From: Candidatus Ancaeobacter aquaticus
GTDB lineage: Bacteria; Auribacterota; Ancaeobacteria; Ancaeobacterales; Ancaeobacteraceae
Reading direction: 5' to 3'
DNA length: 64,000 nt
Assembly: GCA_030765405.1 (NCBI GenBank)
Contig: JAVCCP010000028.1
Coordinates: 1 to 64,000 of the forward strand
In this document: piece after piece, positions 39,118-48,204 of the stretch
How the letters are laid out: each line of letters begins with the position of its first letter
Position numbering within the stretch: the first letter of the stretch is position 1
The notes under the pieces: model-generated
Told to the model about the DNA's origin: nothing
The model's input: the letters and a program-made list of their open reading frames with translations, nothing else
Database searches by the model: none
Program-made: the position numbers and the translations under genes

Positions 39118-40095
39118 ATGTCAAAAGCAATGCAAACACATGCATCAATAGATATTGCACTAAATGTTCTAGAAGTTGAAGCCCAAGCAATAGAATCTTT
39201 GATGAAACACATCAATGGTGATTTTGAAAAAGCGATTGAGCTTTTGCTGAGTTGCCGGGGTCGTGTTATTGTCACAGGAATGGGAAAGCCGGGTATTATC
39301 GGGAGGAAAATATCTGCGACATTAGCCAGTACCGGTACGCCGTCATTATGGCTGCATCCAGCAGAAGCAATACATGGTGATCTTGGAATGGTGATGAAGG
39401 ATGATATCATAATCGCTATTTCAAATAGTGGAGAAACCGAAGAAATTAGAAAGCTGTTGCCGACAATTAAAAAGATTGGCACCCGTCTGATTTCTTTTAC
39501 CGGCAATCTGAAATCGACGCTTGCTGAATACAGTGATGTTGCGATTTATGCAGGTGTAGAGAAAGAAGCCTGTCCGTACGATCTTGTTCCAACAGCCTCA
39601 ACGGTTGTGGCATTAGCGCTTGGTGATGCAATAGCAATCGTTTTGATGCAAAAACGCGGGTTTAGGGTTGAAGAATATGCGTTCTACCATCCGGGCGGAA
39701 CACTAGGGAAGAGAATGCTTTTAAAAGTTGAAGATATTATGAGAACGGGAACAGCCATCCCACTAGTCTCTGATGAGATGCGAATAAAAGAGGTGCTTTT
39801 CGCTATAACGGACGCGCGCGCAGGTGCTGCAATTGTAATTGATGCAAACAAACAGTTGGTGGGTATTTTTACTGATGGAGATTTGCGCCGTTCGATTGAA
39901 AAAGAGCCGAATGTTACTGCAATGAAGGTGTCATCGTTTATGACCAAACGTCCTATTACCATAACACAGGATAAGCTTGCAATGGAAGCACTGCGCATTA
40001 TTAAGGAACGACGTATAGATGAGCTTATTGTTGTCGATAAGGACGGACATCCAATCGGTATCGTTGACGAAAAAGACTTATTAGGCCTTGGGTAA
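39118..40095 (+). CDS. kdsD: arabinose-5-phosphate isomerase (KpsF/GutQ family)
   Basis: The enzyme converts ribulose 5-phosphate to arabinose 5-phosphate for KdsA. The true start is 39118, with GGAGGG upstream; the frame extends further upstream only through repeat sequence. The 325-residue protein has a SIS domain (GRVIVTGMGKPGIIGRKISATLASTGTPSLWLHPAEAIHGDLGM, ISNSGETEEI) and two CBS domains in the C-terminal half (VEDIMRTGTAIPLV, SSFMTKRPITITQ). The CBS pair may sense nucleotides. Confidence 0.96.
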   Translation: MSKAMQTHASIDIALNVLEVEAQAIESLMKHINGDFEKAIELLLSCRGRVIVTGMGKPGIIGRKISATLASTGTPSLWLHPAEAIHGDLGMVMKDDIIIAISNSGETEEIRKLLPTIKKIGTRLISFTGNLKSTLAEYSDVAIYAGVEKEACPYDLVPTASTVVALALGDAIAIVLMQKRGFRVEEYAFYHPGGTLGKRMLLKVEDIMRTGTAIPLVSDEMRIKEVLFAITDARAGAAIVIDANKQLVGIFTDGDLRRSIEKEPNVTAMKVSSFMTKRPITITQDKLAMEALRIIKERRIDELIVVDKDGHPIGIVDEKDLLGLG

Positions 40096-40245
40096 CACCC
40101 GTAGAGGGTGTGGATTTAGAGGATAGTTATAGTATAACAACACATTACTGTGGACTGAAAGACATTAGAATATCTGACAGTGGTCTATTGCGCGATAGCC
40201 TGAAGAACTCTTATGTTTTTCAGTTTTTTAATGAAATGGTGAAAT
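40096..40245 (+). other. gap between kdsD and kdsC with a short hairpin
   Basis: ACACCC (40095-40100) and GGGTGT (40106-40111) can pair over a 5-base loop directly at the kdsD end, but no T-run follows. Nothing else was recognised in the 150-base gap. Confidence 0.3.
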
Positions 40246-40761
40246 ATGAATACAGATGCTCTTAAGAATATTAAGCTATTTGTTACAGATGTTGACGGGG
40301 TTTTTACCGATGGAAAAATAATTCTTGATGCCGAGGGAAAAGAACTAAAGAAATTCAATGTGCATGATGGTGCTGCAGTAAAGTATGCCGCACTTGTCGG
40401 GTTTAGAACGATTATGATATCAGGAAGAGATTCTGGAGCGGTGACGAAACGCGCCAAAGAGATTGGGATATATAAGGCGTATCAAGGTATCAGTGATAAG
40501 GCCGCCGTGTTAGAAAAGATTATTACAGATGAGAGTGTTACGGCTGACCAAATGTGTTTTATTGGGGATGATTTGCCGGATATAGCGGTTTTAAAAAGAG
40601 TTGGTTTTTCTGTTGCGGTGAAGAATGCGGTGAGCGAGGTAAAAGAAGTTGCTGACTATGTTACTGAAAAAAGCGGCGGAGACGGGGCGTTTAGAGAAGT
40701 GGTTGAACTTGTTTTAAAATCACAGGGACATTGGAAAGAATTGCTAAAGAAAATAAGTTGA
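40246..40761 (+). CDS. kdsC: Kdo-8-phosphate phosphatase (HAD family)
   Basis: The 171-residue C0-type HAD hydrolase has the motif FVTDVDGVFTDGKI (catalytic Asp pair), ISGRDSGAVTKRAKEIGI, and CFIGDDLPDIAVLKRVGFSVAVKNA. It lacks a cap domain, and such proteins act as tetramers. It releases phosphate from Kdo 8-phosphate, the step between KdsA and KdsB. The acyltransferase gene follows four bases later. Confidence 0.95.
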   Translation: MNTDALKNIKLFVTDVDGVFTDGKIILDAEGKELKKFNVHDGAAVKYAALVGFRTIMISGRDSGAVTKRAKEIGIYKAYQGISDKAAVLEKIITDESVTADQMCFIGDDLPDIAVLKRVGFSVAVKNAVSEVKEVADYVTEKSGGDGAFREVVELVLKSQGHWKELLKKIS

Positions 40762-40765
40762 TAGC

Positions 40766-41659
40766 ATGAACCACAAATTTCATAGACATATACTTTACTA
40801 TTGTTTGCGTATACTTATAAAATGCGCACAAGTCGTCCCGCGCACTTTGCTGTTAGGTTTTGCAACAGTATGCGGAAATGTATTGTATGTTCTTTTGAAA
40901 AAAGAACGCTCCAAAACTAAACGTCATTTGCAGTATGTCTATTCAGAGAAGAAATCGCCGAAAGAAATTAATACCATTGCACGTCATGTATTTGTCAATC
41001 TTGCAAAAAACTTGGTTGATTGGATACTGATGGAACGAATGAGTAAGGAAGAACTTGGGAAGCTTGTTAGTATTGAAGGGCGCCATAAGATGGAGCGTGT
41101 ACTCGCACGCGGTAAGGGAGCCATTGTTATTACAGCGCATATCGGTAATTGGGAGTACCTCGCGTGGTATGTTGCTCAGTATATTTCTCACGGTGGTGTA
41201 GGTGTTGTTGCCCGGAAAATATATTATGAGAAATATAACGATCTGATTGTTGGTGTCAGAAAAAAAAATAAAGTGGAAACCATGTATAGTACTGATTCTC
41301 CGAGAACTATTCTTCGTGCACTAAAAAACAACTATGCGATCGGAATGCTGCCAGATCAGAATGTGCGGTATCTGAACGGTGTTTCAATAGATTTCTTTGG
41401 AAAAAAGTCTTATACGCCGGTTGGGCCTGTAGCTCTTGCACGGACATGCGGGGCAGGGATCGTTCCGGCATTTTTGATCAGGCAAAAAGATAATAGTTAT
41501 ACTATTTATGTGGAAGACGAAATAGATCTTGTTCGTACAGCCGATAAAAAAAGTGATATGCGGGAAAATACGATCAGGTGGAACAGCGTGTTTGAAAAAT
41601 ATATTTTGAGATATCCAGACCAATGGGTGTGGATGCACGATAGATGGAAGAAAGCGTGA
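40766..41659 (+). CDS. LpxL/HtrB-like lipid acyltransferase, tandem copy 1
   Basis: The 297-residue protein belongs to the lysophospholipid/lauroyl acyltransferase family that adds secondary acyl chains to Kdo-lipid A or related lipids. It has an N-terminal hydrophobic helix, the catalytic HxxxxE motif in ITAHIGNWEYLA, and LPDQNVRYLNGVSIDFFGKKS further on. It ends with PDQWVWMHDRWKKA. The neighbouring copy (41720-42613) is nearly the same over its full length. The genes lie between kdsC and lptC, consistent with lipid A maturation. Confidence 0.92.
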   Translation: MNHKFHRHILYYCLRILIKCAQVVPRTLLLGFATVCGNVLYVLLKKERSKTKRHLQYVYSEKKSPKEINTIARHVFVNLAKNLVDWILMERMSKEELGKLVSIEGRHKMERVLARGKGAIVITAHIGNWEYLAWYVAQYISHGGVGVVARKIYYEKYNDLIVGVRKKNKVETMYSTDSPRTILRALKNNYAIGMLPDQNVRYLNGVSIDFFGKKSYTPVGPVALARTCGAGIVPAFLIRQKDNSYTIYVEDEIDLVRTADKKSDMRENTIRWNSVFEKYILRYPDQWVWMHDRWKKA

Positions 41660-41719
41660 AAAAATGAAGCAGAGTGCCTTGGCTGATCGAAAAATTGTTA
41701 AAGAGGATCAGTCTGTAAT

Positions 41720-42613
41720 ATGAAAAATAGATTTCATAGGCATATACTTTATTATTGTTTGCGTGCACTCATGAAGTGCGCACAAGTCGTCCCGCGCACT
41801 TTGCTGTTAGGTTTTGCAACAGTATGTGGAAATGGATTGTTTGTTCTTTTGAGAAAAGAGAGTGCCAAAACTGTACACCACTTGCAGTACGTCTATTTAG
41901 GGAAGAAATCTTCCAAAGAGATTAGGACAATTGCGCGCCATGTATTTGTTAACCTTGCAAAAAACTTGGTTGATTGGATACTGATAGAACGAATGAGCAA
42001 GGAAAAATTCGGCAGTCTTATCAGTATTGAAGGGAGAGAGAAAATAGAGCGTGTGCTTGCGCGGGGTAAGGGCGTTGTTGCTATTACGGCGCATATTGGT
42101 AATTGGGAGTATCTTGCGTTGTATTTTGCTCAGTTCATCCAGCATGCCGGAGTAGATATAGTTGCAAGGGAGATATATTATAAAAAATATGATGATCTGA
42201 TCGTTGGGTTGCGTAAAAACAATAAAGTAGAGACTATCTATACTACTGATTCTCCAAAGAATATTCTTCGGGCATTAAAAAACAACCGTGTGGTTGGAAT
42301 GTTGCCGGATCAGAATGTGCGCCATCTTAATGGTGTTTCAATAGATTTCTTTGGAAGAAAGTCTCATACGCTTGTTGGACCTGTTGCTTTGGCACGGGCA
42401 AGTGGAGCGGGTGTTGTTCCGGCATTTTTGATCAGGCAAAAAGATAATAAATATACTATTTATATAGAGGATGAAATAGATCTTGTTTGTACAGACGATA
42501 AAAAGAATGATATACGTGAAAATACGATCAAATGGAACAGCATATTTGAAGAATATATTTTAAAATATCCCGATCAATGGGTATGGATGCACGATAGATG
42601 GAAAAATGTGTAA
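41720..42613 (+). CDS. LpxL/HtrB-like lipid acyltransferase, tandem copy 2
   Basis: This 297-residue paralogue of the preceding gene has no length difference and keeps all motifs (HIGNWEYLA, LPDQNVRHLNGVSIDFFGRKS, PDQWVWMHDRWKNV). Long stretches match at the nucleotide level (for example around 41771-41830 against 40817-40876), so the duplication is fairly recent. The copies may have diverged in acyl or acceptor preference, adding two chains in sequence as LpxL and LpxM do. That is inference. Confidence 0.92.
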   Translation: MKNRFHRHILYYCLRALMKCAQVVPRTLLLGFATVCGNGLFVLLRKESAKTVHHLQYVYLGKKSSKEIRTIARHVFVNLAKNLVDWILIERMSKEKFGSLISIEGREKIERVLARGKGVVAITAHIGNWEYLALYFAQFIQHAGVDIVAREIYYKKYDDLIVGLRKNNKVETIYTTDSPKNILRALKNNRVVGMLPDQNVRHLNGVSIDFFGRKSHTLVGPVALARASGAGVVPAFLIRQKDNKYTIYIEDEIDLVCTDDKKNDIRENTIKWNSIFEEYILKYPDQWVWMHDRWKNV

Positions 42614-42727
42614 TAAAATGAAGCAAAGCGTATATTGGCCTGATGGAAAGATGATAAGGGCATAGGGAACAATTGTTAAAGAAAATCAGTCTATATAATG
42701 ACAGATGAGTTTTATAGCACATGAGTA
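42614..42727. repeat. spacer and remnant start of a third acyltransferase copy
   Basis: The spacer after copy 2 matches the spacer after copy 1: AATGAAGCA at both gene ends, AATTGTTAAAGA (42671-42682 against 41693-41704) and ATCAGTCT (42685-42692 against 41707-41714). At the expected place an ATG (42698) is followed by about 25 bases resembling the beginning of copies 1 and 2 (ATGA.A.AT..-TTT.ATAG), then similarity ends. It marks the edge of the duplication or the scar of a lost third gene. Confidence 0.6.
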
Positions 42728-42846
42728 GAAGGGTATATCTGGAAAAGGTATAGTAATATCTCTTCCAGGTGTGGGCGTTACTTACGATCGGCGCAAGAAA
42801 GCATAACATAATGTATAAAAATAGCAGAAAAAGCAAAAATAGGACA

Positions 42847-43284
42847 ATGAGTAAATATCGATCGATATTTATTGTGTTTTGCCTTATAATCTCTGCGATG
42901 CATTGTTTTTCCGAGGCAAGCGACCTAAAAGGTGTGTTAAAGGGTTTTGTATTTGAATTACCTAATCAGGAAGGTGCGCGTGCAGCGCTCGTAAAAGGAG
43001 AAACGGCGACTGTTTTACCGGGTGGTTTTATTGAGATAGACAAGGTTTTTACCCGTATATTTTGTGAAGATGGCAGAGAGGTATTTGTTACATCTGACAC
43101 GGCTCTTTTTGATAAGAACAATGGAGAGGTTTCGACAGAAGTGCCGGTGAAAATCGTGTCCGAAGGGGTTGTTATAACAGGGACTGGAATGCTTTGGAGA
43201 TCTAATAAGCAATTGATTGAAATAAAAGAAAATGTAAAAGTTGAATGTGTGTTTGATAAAAAGGATGGTCAACTGTGGGAATAA
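42847..43284 (+). CDS. lptC: LptC-like LPS export protein
   Basis: The start at 42847 is chosen because AGGA lies just upstream and a signal/anchor helix (YRSIFIVFCLIISAMHCF) begins there; the frame runs further upstream without a ribosome-binding site. The 145-residue protein is a beta-jellyroll of the LptC/LptA type (FTRIFCEDGREVFVTSDTALFDKNNGEVSTEVPVKIVSEGVVITGTGMLW). It passes LPS from LptBFG to LptA across the periplasm. It overlaps lptA by ten bases, which supports the call. Confidence 0.85.
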   Translation: MSKYRSIFIVFCLIISAMHCFSEASDLKGVLKGFVFELPNQEGARAALVKGETATVLPGGFIEIDKVFTRIFCEDGREVFVTSDTALFDKNNGEVSTEVPVKIVSEGVVITGTGMLWRSNKQLIEIKENVKVECVFDKKDGQLWE

Positions 43285-43772
43285 AAAGAATACTTTTCGG
43301 TTGTTTATGTCTGATATGTATGAGTATAGGTGTGCATTCTGTTTTTGGGGAGGAATTGCCGCACGAGCGTTTTGAAAATCCTACGGTAATTACCTCTGAT
43401 GGCGGTGTTGTGTTTGATTATACAAAAAACATTGCAATCTTTACCGATAATGTTGTTGTGAAAGATGATCAGGGCGTTTTGAAGGCTGACAAAATGAAGG
43501 TGTTCTTCGATGCAAAAGGATCGTCAATGAAAAGGATTGAAGCATTTGGTCATGTCTTTATTGATCAGGGTGGAAGGCAAGCAGAAAGCCAAAAATTGCT
43601 TATGTTGGTTCCCTCAGGAAAAATTATTCTCACTGGGAATCCACGAATCAAACAGGGGGTAGACACCTATAGCGCCCAAAAGATCACCATTCTAAAAAAA
43701 TCAAACAGAATAATTTTTGAGCCGAAAGCTAAGCTGATGATATTTCAGCAGAAGAAAGATCAAATATTTTAA
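43275..43772 (+). CDS. lptA: LptA/OstA-like periplasmic LPS transport protein
   Basis: The 165-residue protein starts with GTG inside lptC, has a signal peptide (RILFGCLCLICMSIGVHSVFGEE) and an OstA-type jellyroll (TSDGGVVFDYTKNIAIFTDNVVVKDDQGVLKADKMKVFFDA ... ESQKLLMLVPSGKIILTGNPRI). LptA oligomers bridge the periplasm for LPS export. It is followed by lptB after 36 bases, the conserved lptC-lptA-lptB order. Confidence 0.93.
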   Translation: MGIKRILFGCLCLICMSIGVHSVFGEELPHERFENPTVITSDGGVVFDYTKNIAIFTDNVVVKDDQGVLKADKMKVFFDAKGSSMKRIEAFGHVFIDQGGRQAESQKLLMLVPSGKIILTGNPRIKQGVDTYSAQKITILKKSNRIIFEPKAKLMIFQQKKDQIF

Positions 43773-43808
43773 TTGATAAAAAATAGATAGAGTGGTATAA
43801 TACAAGCA

Positions 43809-44531
43809 ATGGAATTGTTAAGAACGGAAAATTTGATAAAACAGTATAAATCCCGCAAGGTGGTTAACGGGGTAGAAATTACTGTAAATAAAGGTGAGAT
43901 TGTTGGGCTTTTAGGGCCTAATGGCGCAGGCAAAACGACAACGTTTTATATGATTGTGGGCTTGGTAAAGCCTAATAAAGGTAATGTGTTTTTTAAGAAG
44001 GTGGACATTACGAAGTTGCCGATGAGCCGTAGGGCACAGCTTGGGATTGGTTATTTGTCGCAAGAGCCCTCAATATTTAGAAAGCTTACCGTTGAAGAGA
44101 ACATTATGGCTATCTTGGAGACGCTCAATATCACGCCTGTGGAGAGGAGAAAGCGTCTCAAGCAACTTTTAGAAGAGCTTAAAATTGCGCATCTTGCAAA
44201 AAGTATCGCATATACCCTATCCGGAGGTGAACGACGCAGGCTTGAAATTACACGTGCTATGGTTACTCGTCCGACATTTATACTGTTAGATGAACCCTTC
44301 TCAGGGGTTGATCCTATTGCGGTGTTTGATGTGCAGCAAATGATTCTTGAATTAAGGGATAAAGGGCTCGGCATCTTACTTACGGATCATAGTGTGAGAG
44401 AAACTCTATCAATAACTGATAGGGCATATATTATGAATGACAGTAGGATACTTATATCGGGAACGGCTGATGAATTAGTGAACAATCCAAAAGCTCGAGA
44501 GATATATTTAGGCGAGAAGTTTACTATGTAA
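43809..44531 (+). CDS. lptB: LPS export ABC transporter ATPase
   Basis: The 240-residue ATPase has Walker A GLLGPNGAGKTTTFYMIVGL, the Q-loop GYLSQEPSIFRKLTVEENI typical of LptB, the signature LSGGERRRLEITRAM, Walker B FILLDEPFSGVDPIA, and switch His in LLTDHSVRETL. It powers LPS extraction with the LptF/LptG permeases; two such permease genes are at 54206-56572, about 10 kb away. hpf follows 19 bases downstream. Confidence 0.97.
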   Translation: MELLRTENLIKQYKSRKVVNGVEITVNKGEIVGLLGPNGAGKTTTFYMIVGLVKPNKGNVFFKKVDITKLPMSRRAQLGIGYLSQEPSIFRKLTVEENIMAILETLNITPVERRKRLKQLLEELKIAHLAKSIAYTLSGGERRRLEITRAMVTRPTFILLDEPFSGVDPIAVFDVQQMILELRDKGLGILLTDHSVRETLSITDRAYIMNDSRILISGTADELVNNPKAREIYLGEKFTM

Positions 44532-44550
44532 ATGGAGAATGGAGGTTATT

Positions 44551-44904
44551 ATGGAAGTACATTTTATAAAAAGAACAGATGATGTGACCCCTGAGATGAA
44601 GCAGTACATGGAAGAAAAGATTACAAAGATAGAGAGGGTTCCTATTAAAATTATTGATGTGCGCATTACCATGAGCATTCATGGCTATTTGCATTTTGTT
44701 GATGTGGCTGTATTGGGGAAAAACCATACGTTCAATGCAAAAGCTGAAGACAAGGACATGTTTGCGGCGATTGATAGTGTCATGGATAAGATTGATCATC
44801 AATTGAAAAAACATAAAGATATTACCCGGGATCATAAGGGCATGAACTCTATCAAGGATGAAGAAATACAGATTTCCCAAGAGGTTGAAGAAGAAGATAT
44901 GTAG
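44551..44904 (+). CDS. hpf: ribosome hibernation promoting factor, short form
   Basis: The start at 44551 has GGAGG a few bases upstream; an earlier in-frame ATG at 44539 overlaps that site. The 117-residue protein is a single HPF/YfiA domain (MEVHFIKRTDDVTPEMKQYMEEKITKIERV ... DVAVLGKNHTFNAKAEDKDMFAAIDSVMDKIDHQLKKHKD). It lacks the C-terminal dimerisation domain of long HPF. It should bind the 30S decoding region in stationary phase. The lptB-hpf-hprK order resembles the proteobacterial lptB-rpoN-hpf-ptsN-hprK cluster without rpoN and ptsN. Confidence 0.94.
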   Translation: MEVHFIKRTDDVTPEMKQYMEEKITKIERVPIKIIDVRITMSIHGYLHFVDVAVLGKNHTFNAKAEDKDMFAAIDSVMDKIDHQLKKHKDITRDHKGMNSIKDEEIQISQEVEEEDM

Positions 44905-44944
44905 GTAGATGTATTTGATTTTGCATAGAGAGAGAGGAAATACT

Positions 44945-45880
44945 ATGCAGGGAATAAAAGTAAGTGCTTTCTATCGCGATTTTAAAGACAAATTGCGGAT
45001 TAATCTTGTTTCCGGTAAAAACGGGCTTAATCGCGTCATAAAAGTCCCCGAACTTAATCGCCCTGGCCTTGCGCTTGCAGGGTATTTTGATTATTTTGCG
45101 TCTAAGAGAGTACAAGTTATGGGAAAAGTCGAAATGACCTATCTCAAATCGTTGAGTGTGAAGGAACGTAAGAAAAGAATAGTAAAACTGTTTGATCAGA
45201 ATATTCCCTGTATTATCATTGCGAGAAATTTTATTCCCTTGCCGGAGTTATTCCAATTAGCTGAAGAAACAAATACTCCAATATTCAGGAGTAGACTTGT
45301 TACAATGAATCTCATAAATAAAGCAACGGCGTTTTTAGATGATGAATTTGCCGAAAGCACTACTATTAGCGGTGATCTAATGGAAGTATACGGTGTGGGT
45401 GTGCTTTTGCGAGGGAAAAGCGGTGTCGGGAAGAGTGAATGCGCTCTTGCATTAATAAAGAGGGGGCATCGTCTTATTACTGATGATGTGGTAAGAATCA
45501 GAATTGAAGATGGGAAACAACTTATTGGCAAGGGTGCTGAGCTTACGCGTCATCATATGGAAATCAGAGGATTGGGTATTATAAATGTGCAAACCCTTTT
45601 CGGTGTAGGATGTGTGCGAGATGAAAAGAGAATAGATCTTATGATTACACTTGAGGAATGGGACAGTAAAAAAGAGTATGAACGATTAGGTCTTATTGAT
45701 AAAGTGGTCAATATTCTCAGTGTTTCACTGCCCCATGTGGTTATTCCTGTCAGGCCAGGAAGAGATATTGCTCTTTTGATTGAAACAGCATCACTTAACC
45801 AGAGATTAAAGTGGATGGGGTATCATTCTGCACAGGATTTGAATAAGAAATTGCTTGATCAGATTAAAAAAGGAAATTAA
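44945..45880 (+). CDS. hprK: HPr kinase/phosphorylase
   Basis: The start at 44945 has AGAGAGGAAA upstream; an upstream ATG at 44909 is less likely. The 311-residue protein has the N-terminal HprK domain, the P-loop RGKSGVGKSECALALIKRGH, and the signature EIRGLGIINVQTLFGVGCVRDEKRIDL. It phosphorylates or dephosphorylates Ser46 of HPr, whose gene lies 275 bases downstream. It is the sensor of the metabolic state in HPr-based regulation. Confidence 0.96.
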   Translation: MQGIKVSAFYRDFKDKLRINLVSGKNGLNRVIKVPELNRPGLALAGYFDYFASKRVQVMGKVEMTYLKSLSVKERKKRIVKLFDQNIPCIIIARNFIPLPELFQLAEETNTPIFRSRLVTMNLINKATAFLDDEFAESTTISGDLMEVYGVGVLLRGKSGVGKSECALALIKRGHRLITDDVVRIRIEDGKQLIGKGAELTRHHMEIRGLGIINVQTLFGVGCVRDEKRIDLMITLEEWDSKKEYERLGLIDKVVNILSVSLPHVVIPVRPGRDIALLIETASLNQRLKWMGYHSAQDLNKKLLDQIKKGN

Positions 45881-46154
45881 CCGTTCTGTATTATTGCATA
45901 TATTTTTACCTCCTTCTGCTATCAGTCGGTCGTTAAAGCTATTGACGTATTTAAATGTGCTAATACCATGCCTTTAGAATAAATATGACCTTTGTGTGAA
46001 TGCTATTCCTACGCTACTAAGACAACTAAGGATTTGATTTTTATTAAAGAAGATGTTATAAGTACTAAGGGTTGTGGTCTTTATGATCGAGAACAAGTGT
46101 TCTTAAGCGCGAAATAAAAACGAGTAAAACGACAAAAAAAGAGTGTGCATAGTG
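45881..46154 (+). other. gene-free region between hprK and the HPr gene
   Basis: The 274-base gap contains a possible promoter, TTGACG (45942-45947) with TACCAT (45964-45969) at 16-base spacing. No repeat array, RNA gene or terminator of note was found. Confidence 0.35.
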
Positions 46155-46442
46155 ATGAAAAAGAGTGTTGCAGTGAAATGCGAAAAAGAAGTGAGCATAG
46201 TTAATGAGCTTGGGATACATGCCCGGCCTGCCGCTATGTTTGTTAAGTTAGCGAATACATTCACATCTGAGATCTTTATTGAAAAAGATAAGGAACAGGT
46301 TAATGGAAAAAGTATTATGGGTATTATGATGCTTGCTGCAGGAAAAGGCACCAAGATTATTATTCGTGCGGAAGGCGAAGATGCGGATAGTGCTGTAGAT
46401 GCTATTGAAAAGCTCATAACGGATAAATTTGGAGAGGAATAG
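46155..46442 (+). CDS. ptsH: HPr phosphocarrier protein
   Basis: The start at 46155 (MKKSVAVKCEKEV) gives a 95-residue protein; an in-frame start at 46143 is possible. The phosphoacceptor His is in GIHARPAAMFVKLAN, and the regulatory Ser is in VNGKSIMGIMMLAAGKGT. It therefore can receive phosphate from EI and from HprK. The EI gene starts two bases after its stop. Confidence 0.96.
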   Translation: MKKSVAVKCEKEVSIVNELGIHARPAAMFVKLANTFTSEIFIEKDKEQVNGKSIMGIMMLAAGKGTKIIIRAEGEDADSAVDAIEKLITDKFGEE

Positions 46443-46444
46443 CA

Positions 46445-48202
46445 ATGGGCGAGAGAGAATTTAAGGGAATACCTGTATCTCCTGGTGTCGCAATAGGAAA
46501 GGTGTTTCTTTTTGATAGCGAAGAAGATGTTATTGTAAAAAGGAAGCTATCTCCCAAGGATATTCCCAATGAAATTACCCGTTTTGAGGGCGCCCTTATT
46601 CAGGCACGAAGGGAAATACTTGATATTCAGAAGAAAATCGCTAAGGCGATGGGCACTGAACATGCAGAGATTTTTAATGCTCATCTTCTCGTTGTTGAAG
46701 ACAGAGCGCTCATTGAAGAAGTTATCAAGAATTTAGAAAAACAACGGTATAACGTTGAATATATATTTATTCAGGTTGCGAAAAAATACTCGAAAATATT
46801 TTCCCGGATGGAGGATGATTATCTAAAAGAAAGAGCAAGTGACATACGTGATGTTGCCAGAAGAGTTCTCCATAAGCTTATAGGAAAGAAACGACAGGAC
46901 CTTGCAGTCTTAAAAGAAGAAGTGATTATTGCAGCGTATGATCTTTCCCCCTCTGATACAGCACTTATGCATAAAGAAAAAGTCATTGGATTTGTCACAG
47001 ACATTGGCGGAAAAACCTCTCATACGGCGATTATGGCTCGATCTCTTGGTATCCCTGCTGTTGTTGGGCTTAGGGATGTTAGCAGGAAGATTAAGCCTGA
47101 TGCAATGCTGATCATTGATGGTAATCGTGGCATTGTGATAGTTAACCCTTCAAAAACGACGCTGGAACGCTATGCTGAGCAACAAACAAAATTTGAAATA
47201 TTCGAAGAAAAACTTGCAAGCCTCAAAAACTTACCTGCTGAGACAAAAGATGGTTTTAAAATTACCCTTGCGGCAAACATAGAGCTCCCTGAAGATGTTC
47301 CCAGCGTAATTGCTCATGGTGCTCAGGGGGTAGGGCTGTATCGCACAGAATTCTTATACATGAACCGTTCAGATTTACCGAAGGAAGAGGAACAGTTCCA
47401 ATCATACAAACAGGTCGCCGAAAAAGTTTCCCCGCACACCGTGATTATACGAACAATGGATCTAGGAGGAGATAAATTTTTAAGCCATCTACAGATTCCT
47501 CGAGAAATGAATCCGTTTTTGGGATGGCGTGCTATTCGTTTTTGTTTGGCCCGTTTAGATATTTTTAAAGTACAGCTCCGTGCAATATTAAGGGCAAGTG
47601 CTTTCGGTAAGATTAAGATGATGTATCCAATGATATCAGGAGTAAATGAACTTAAGGATGCAAATGCAGCGGTAGAAGAAGCGAAAAAAGAGCTGCGAAA
47701 AGAAAAAAAAGCATTTGATGAAAACTTGGAAATTGGCGCTATGATTGAGATCCCTTCAGCTGCCGTTATTTCGGATATTCTCGCAGAAGAAGTTGATTTT
47801 TTCAGCATTGGCACCAATGACCTTATACAGTATTCTTTAGCCGTAGATCGTGTAAACGAAAGAATTGCCTATCTGTATGAGCCGACACATCCGGCAGTAT
47901 TGCGATTAATTGATACTGTTGTGCAAGCGTCGAAAAAAAATGACATTTGGGTTGGCATATGCGGAGAAATGGCAGGTGATCCCGCGACGGTTTTGCTCCT
48001 TTTAGGTTTAGGGCTCCAAGAATTTTCAACGAGTGCGGTGATGGTTCCAGAAATCAAGAAAGTAATCAGGTCTGTTACTTTAGAGCAGACAAAACAACTT
48101 ATTCGAAAAGTACAGAAATACAGGACGGCTGAAGAGGTTCTGGAAGAAGCAACAAAGTTGCTGTATAAGGTAGCACCAGAGCTTGTGGCCATGGGGACTT
48201 GA
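46445..48202 (+). CDS. ptsI: phosphoenolpyruvate-protein phosphotransferase (EI)
   Basis: The 585-residue protein has the HPr-binding N-terminal domain (FKGIPVSPGVAIGKVFLFDSE), the phospho-His loop GGKTSHTAIMARSLGIPAVVG, and the PEP-binding barrel (GVGLYRTEFLYMNR, IRTMDLGGDKFLSHL, MIEIPSAAVISDIL, FFSIGTNDLIQYSLAVDR, ICGEMAGDPATVLLLLGLG). It passes phosphate from PEP to HPr. No sugar-specific EII gene is in the window, so a regulatory PTS is likely. Confidence 0.97.
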   Translation: MGEREFKGIPVSPGVAIGKVFLFDSEEDVIVKRKLSPKDIPNEITRFEGALIQARREILDIQKKIAKAMGTEHAEIFNAHLLVVEDRALIEEVIKNLEKQRYNVEYIFIQVAKKYSKIFSRMEDDYLKERASDIRDVARRVLHKLIGKKRQDLAVLKEEVIIAAYDLSPSDTALMHKEKVIGFVTDIGGKTSHTAIMARSLGIPAVVGLRDVSRKIKPDAMLIIDGNRGIVIVNPSKTTLERYAEQQTKFEIFEEKLASLKNLPAETKDGFKITLAANIELPEDVPSVIAHGAQGVGLYRTEFLYMNRSDLPKEEEQFQSYKQVAEKVSPHTVIIRTMDLGGDKFLSHLQIPREMNPFLGWRAIRFCLARLDIFKVQLRAILRASAFGKIKMMYPMISGVNELKDANAAVEEAKKELRKEKKAFDENLEIGAMIEIPSAAVISDILAEEVDFFSIGTNDLIQYSLAVDRVNERIAYLYEPTHPAVLRLIDTVVQASKKNDIWVGICGEMAGDPATVLLLLGLGLQEFSTSAVMVPEIKKVIRSVTLEQTKQLIRKVQKYRTAEEVLEEATKLLYKVAPELVAMGT

Positions 48203-48204
48203 TA

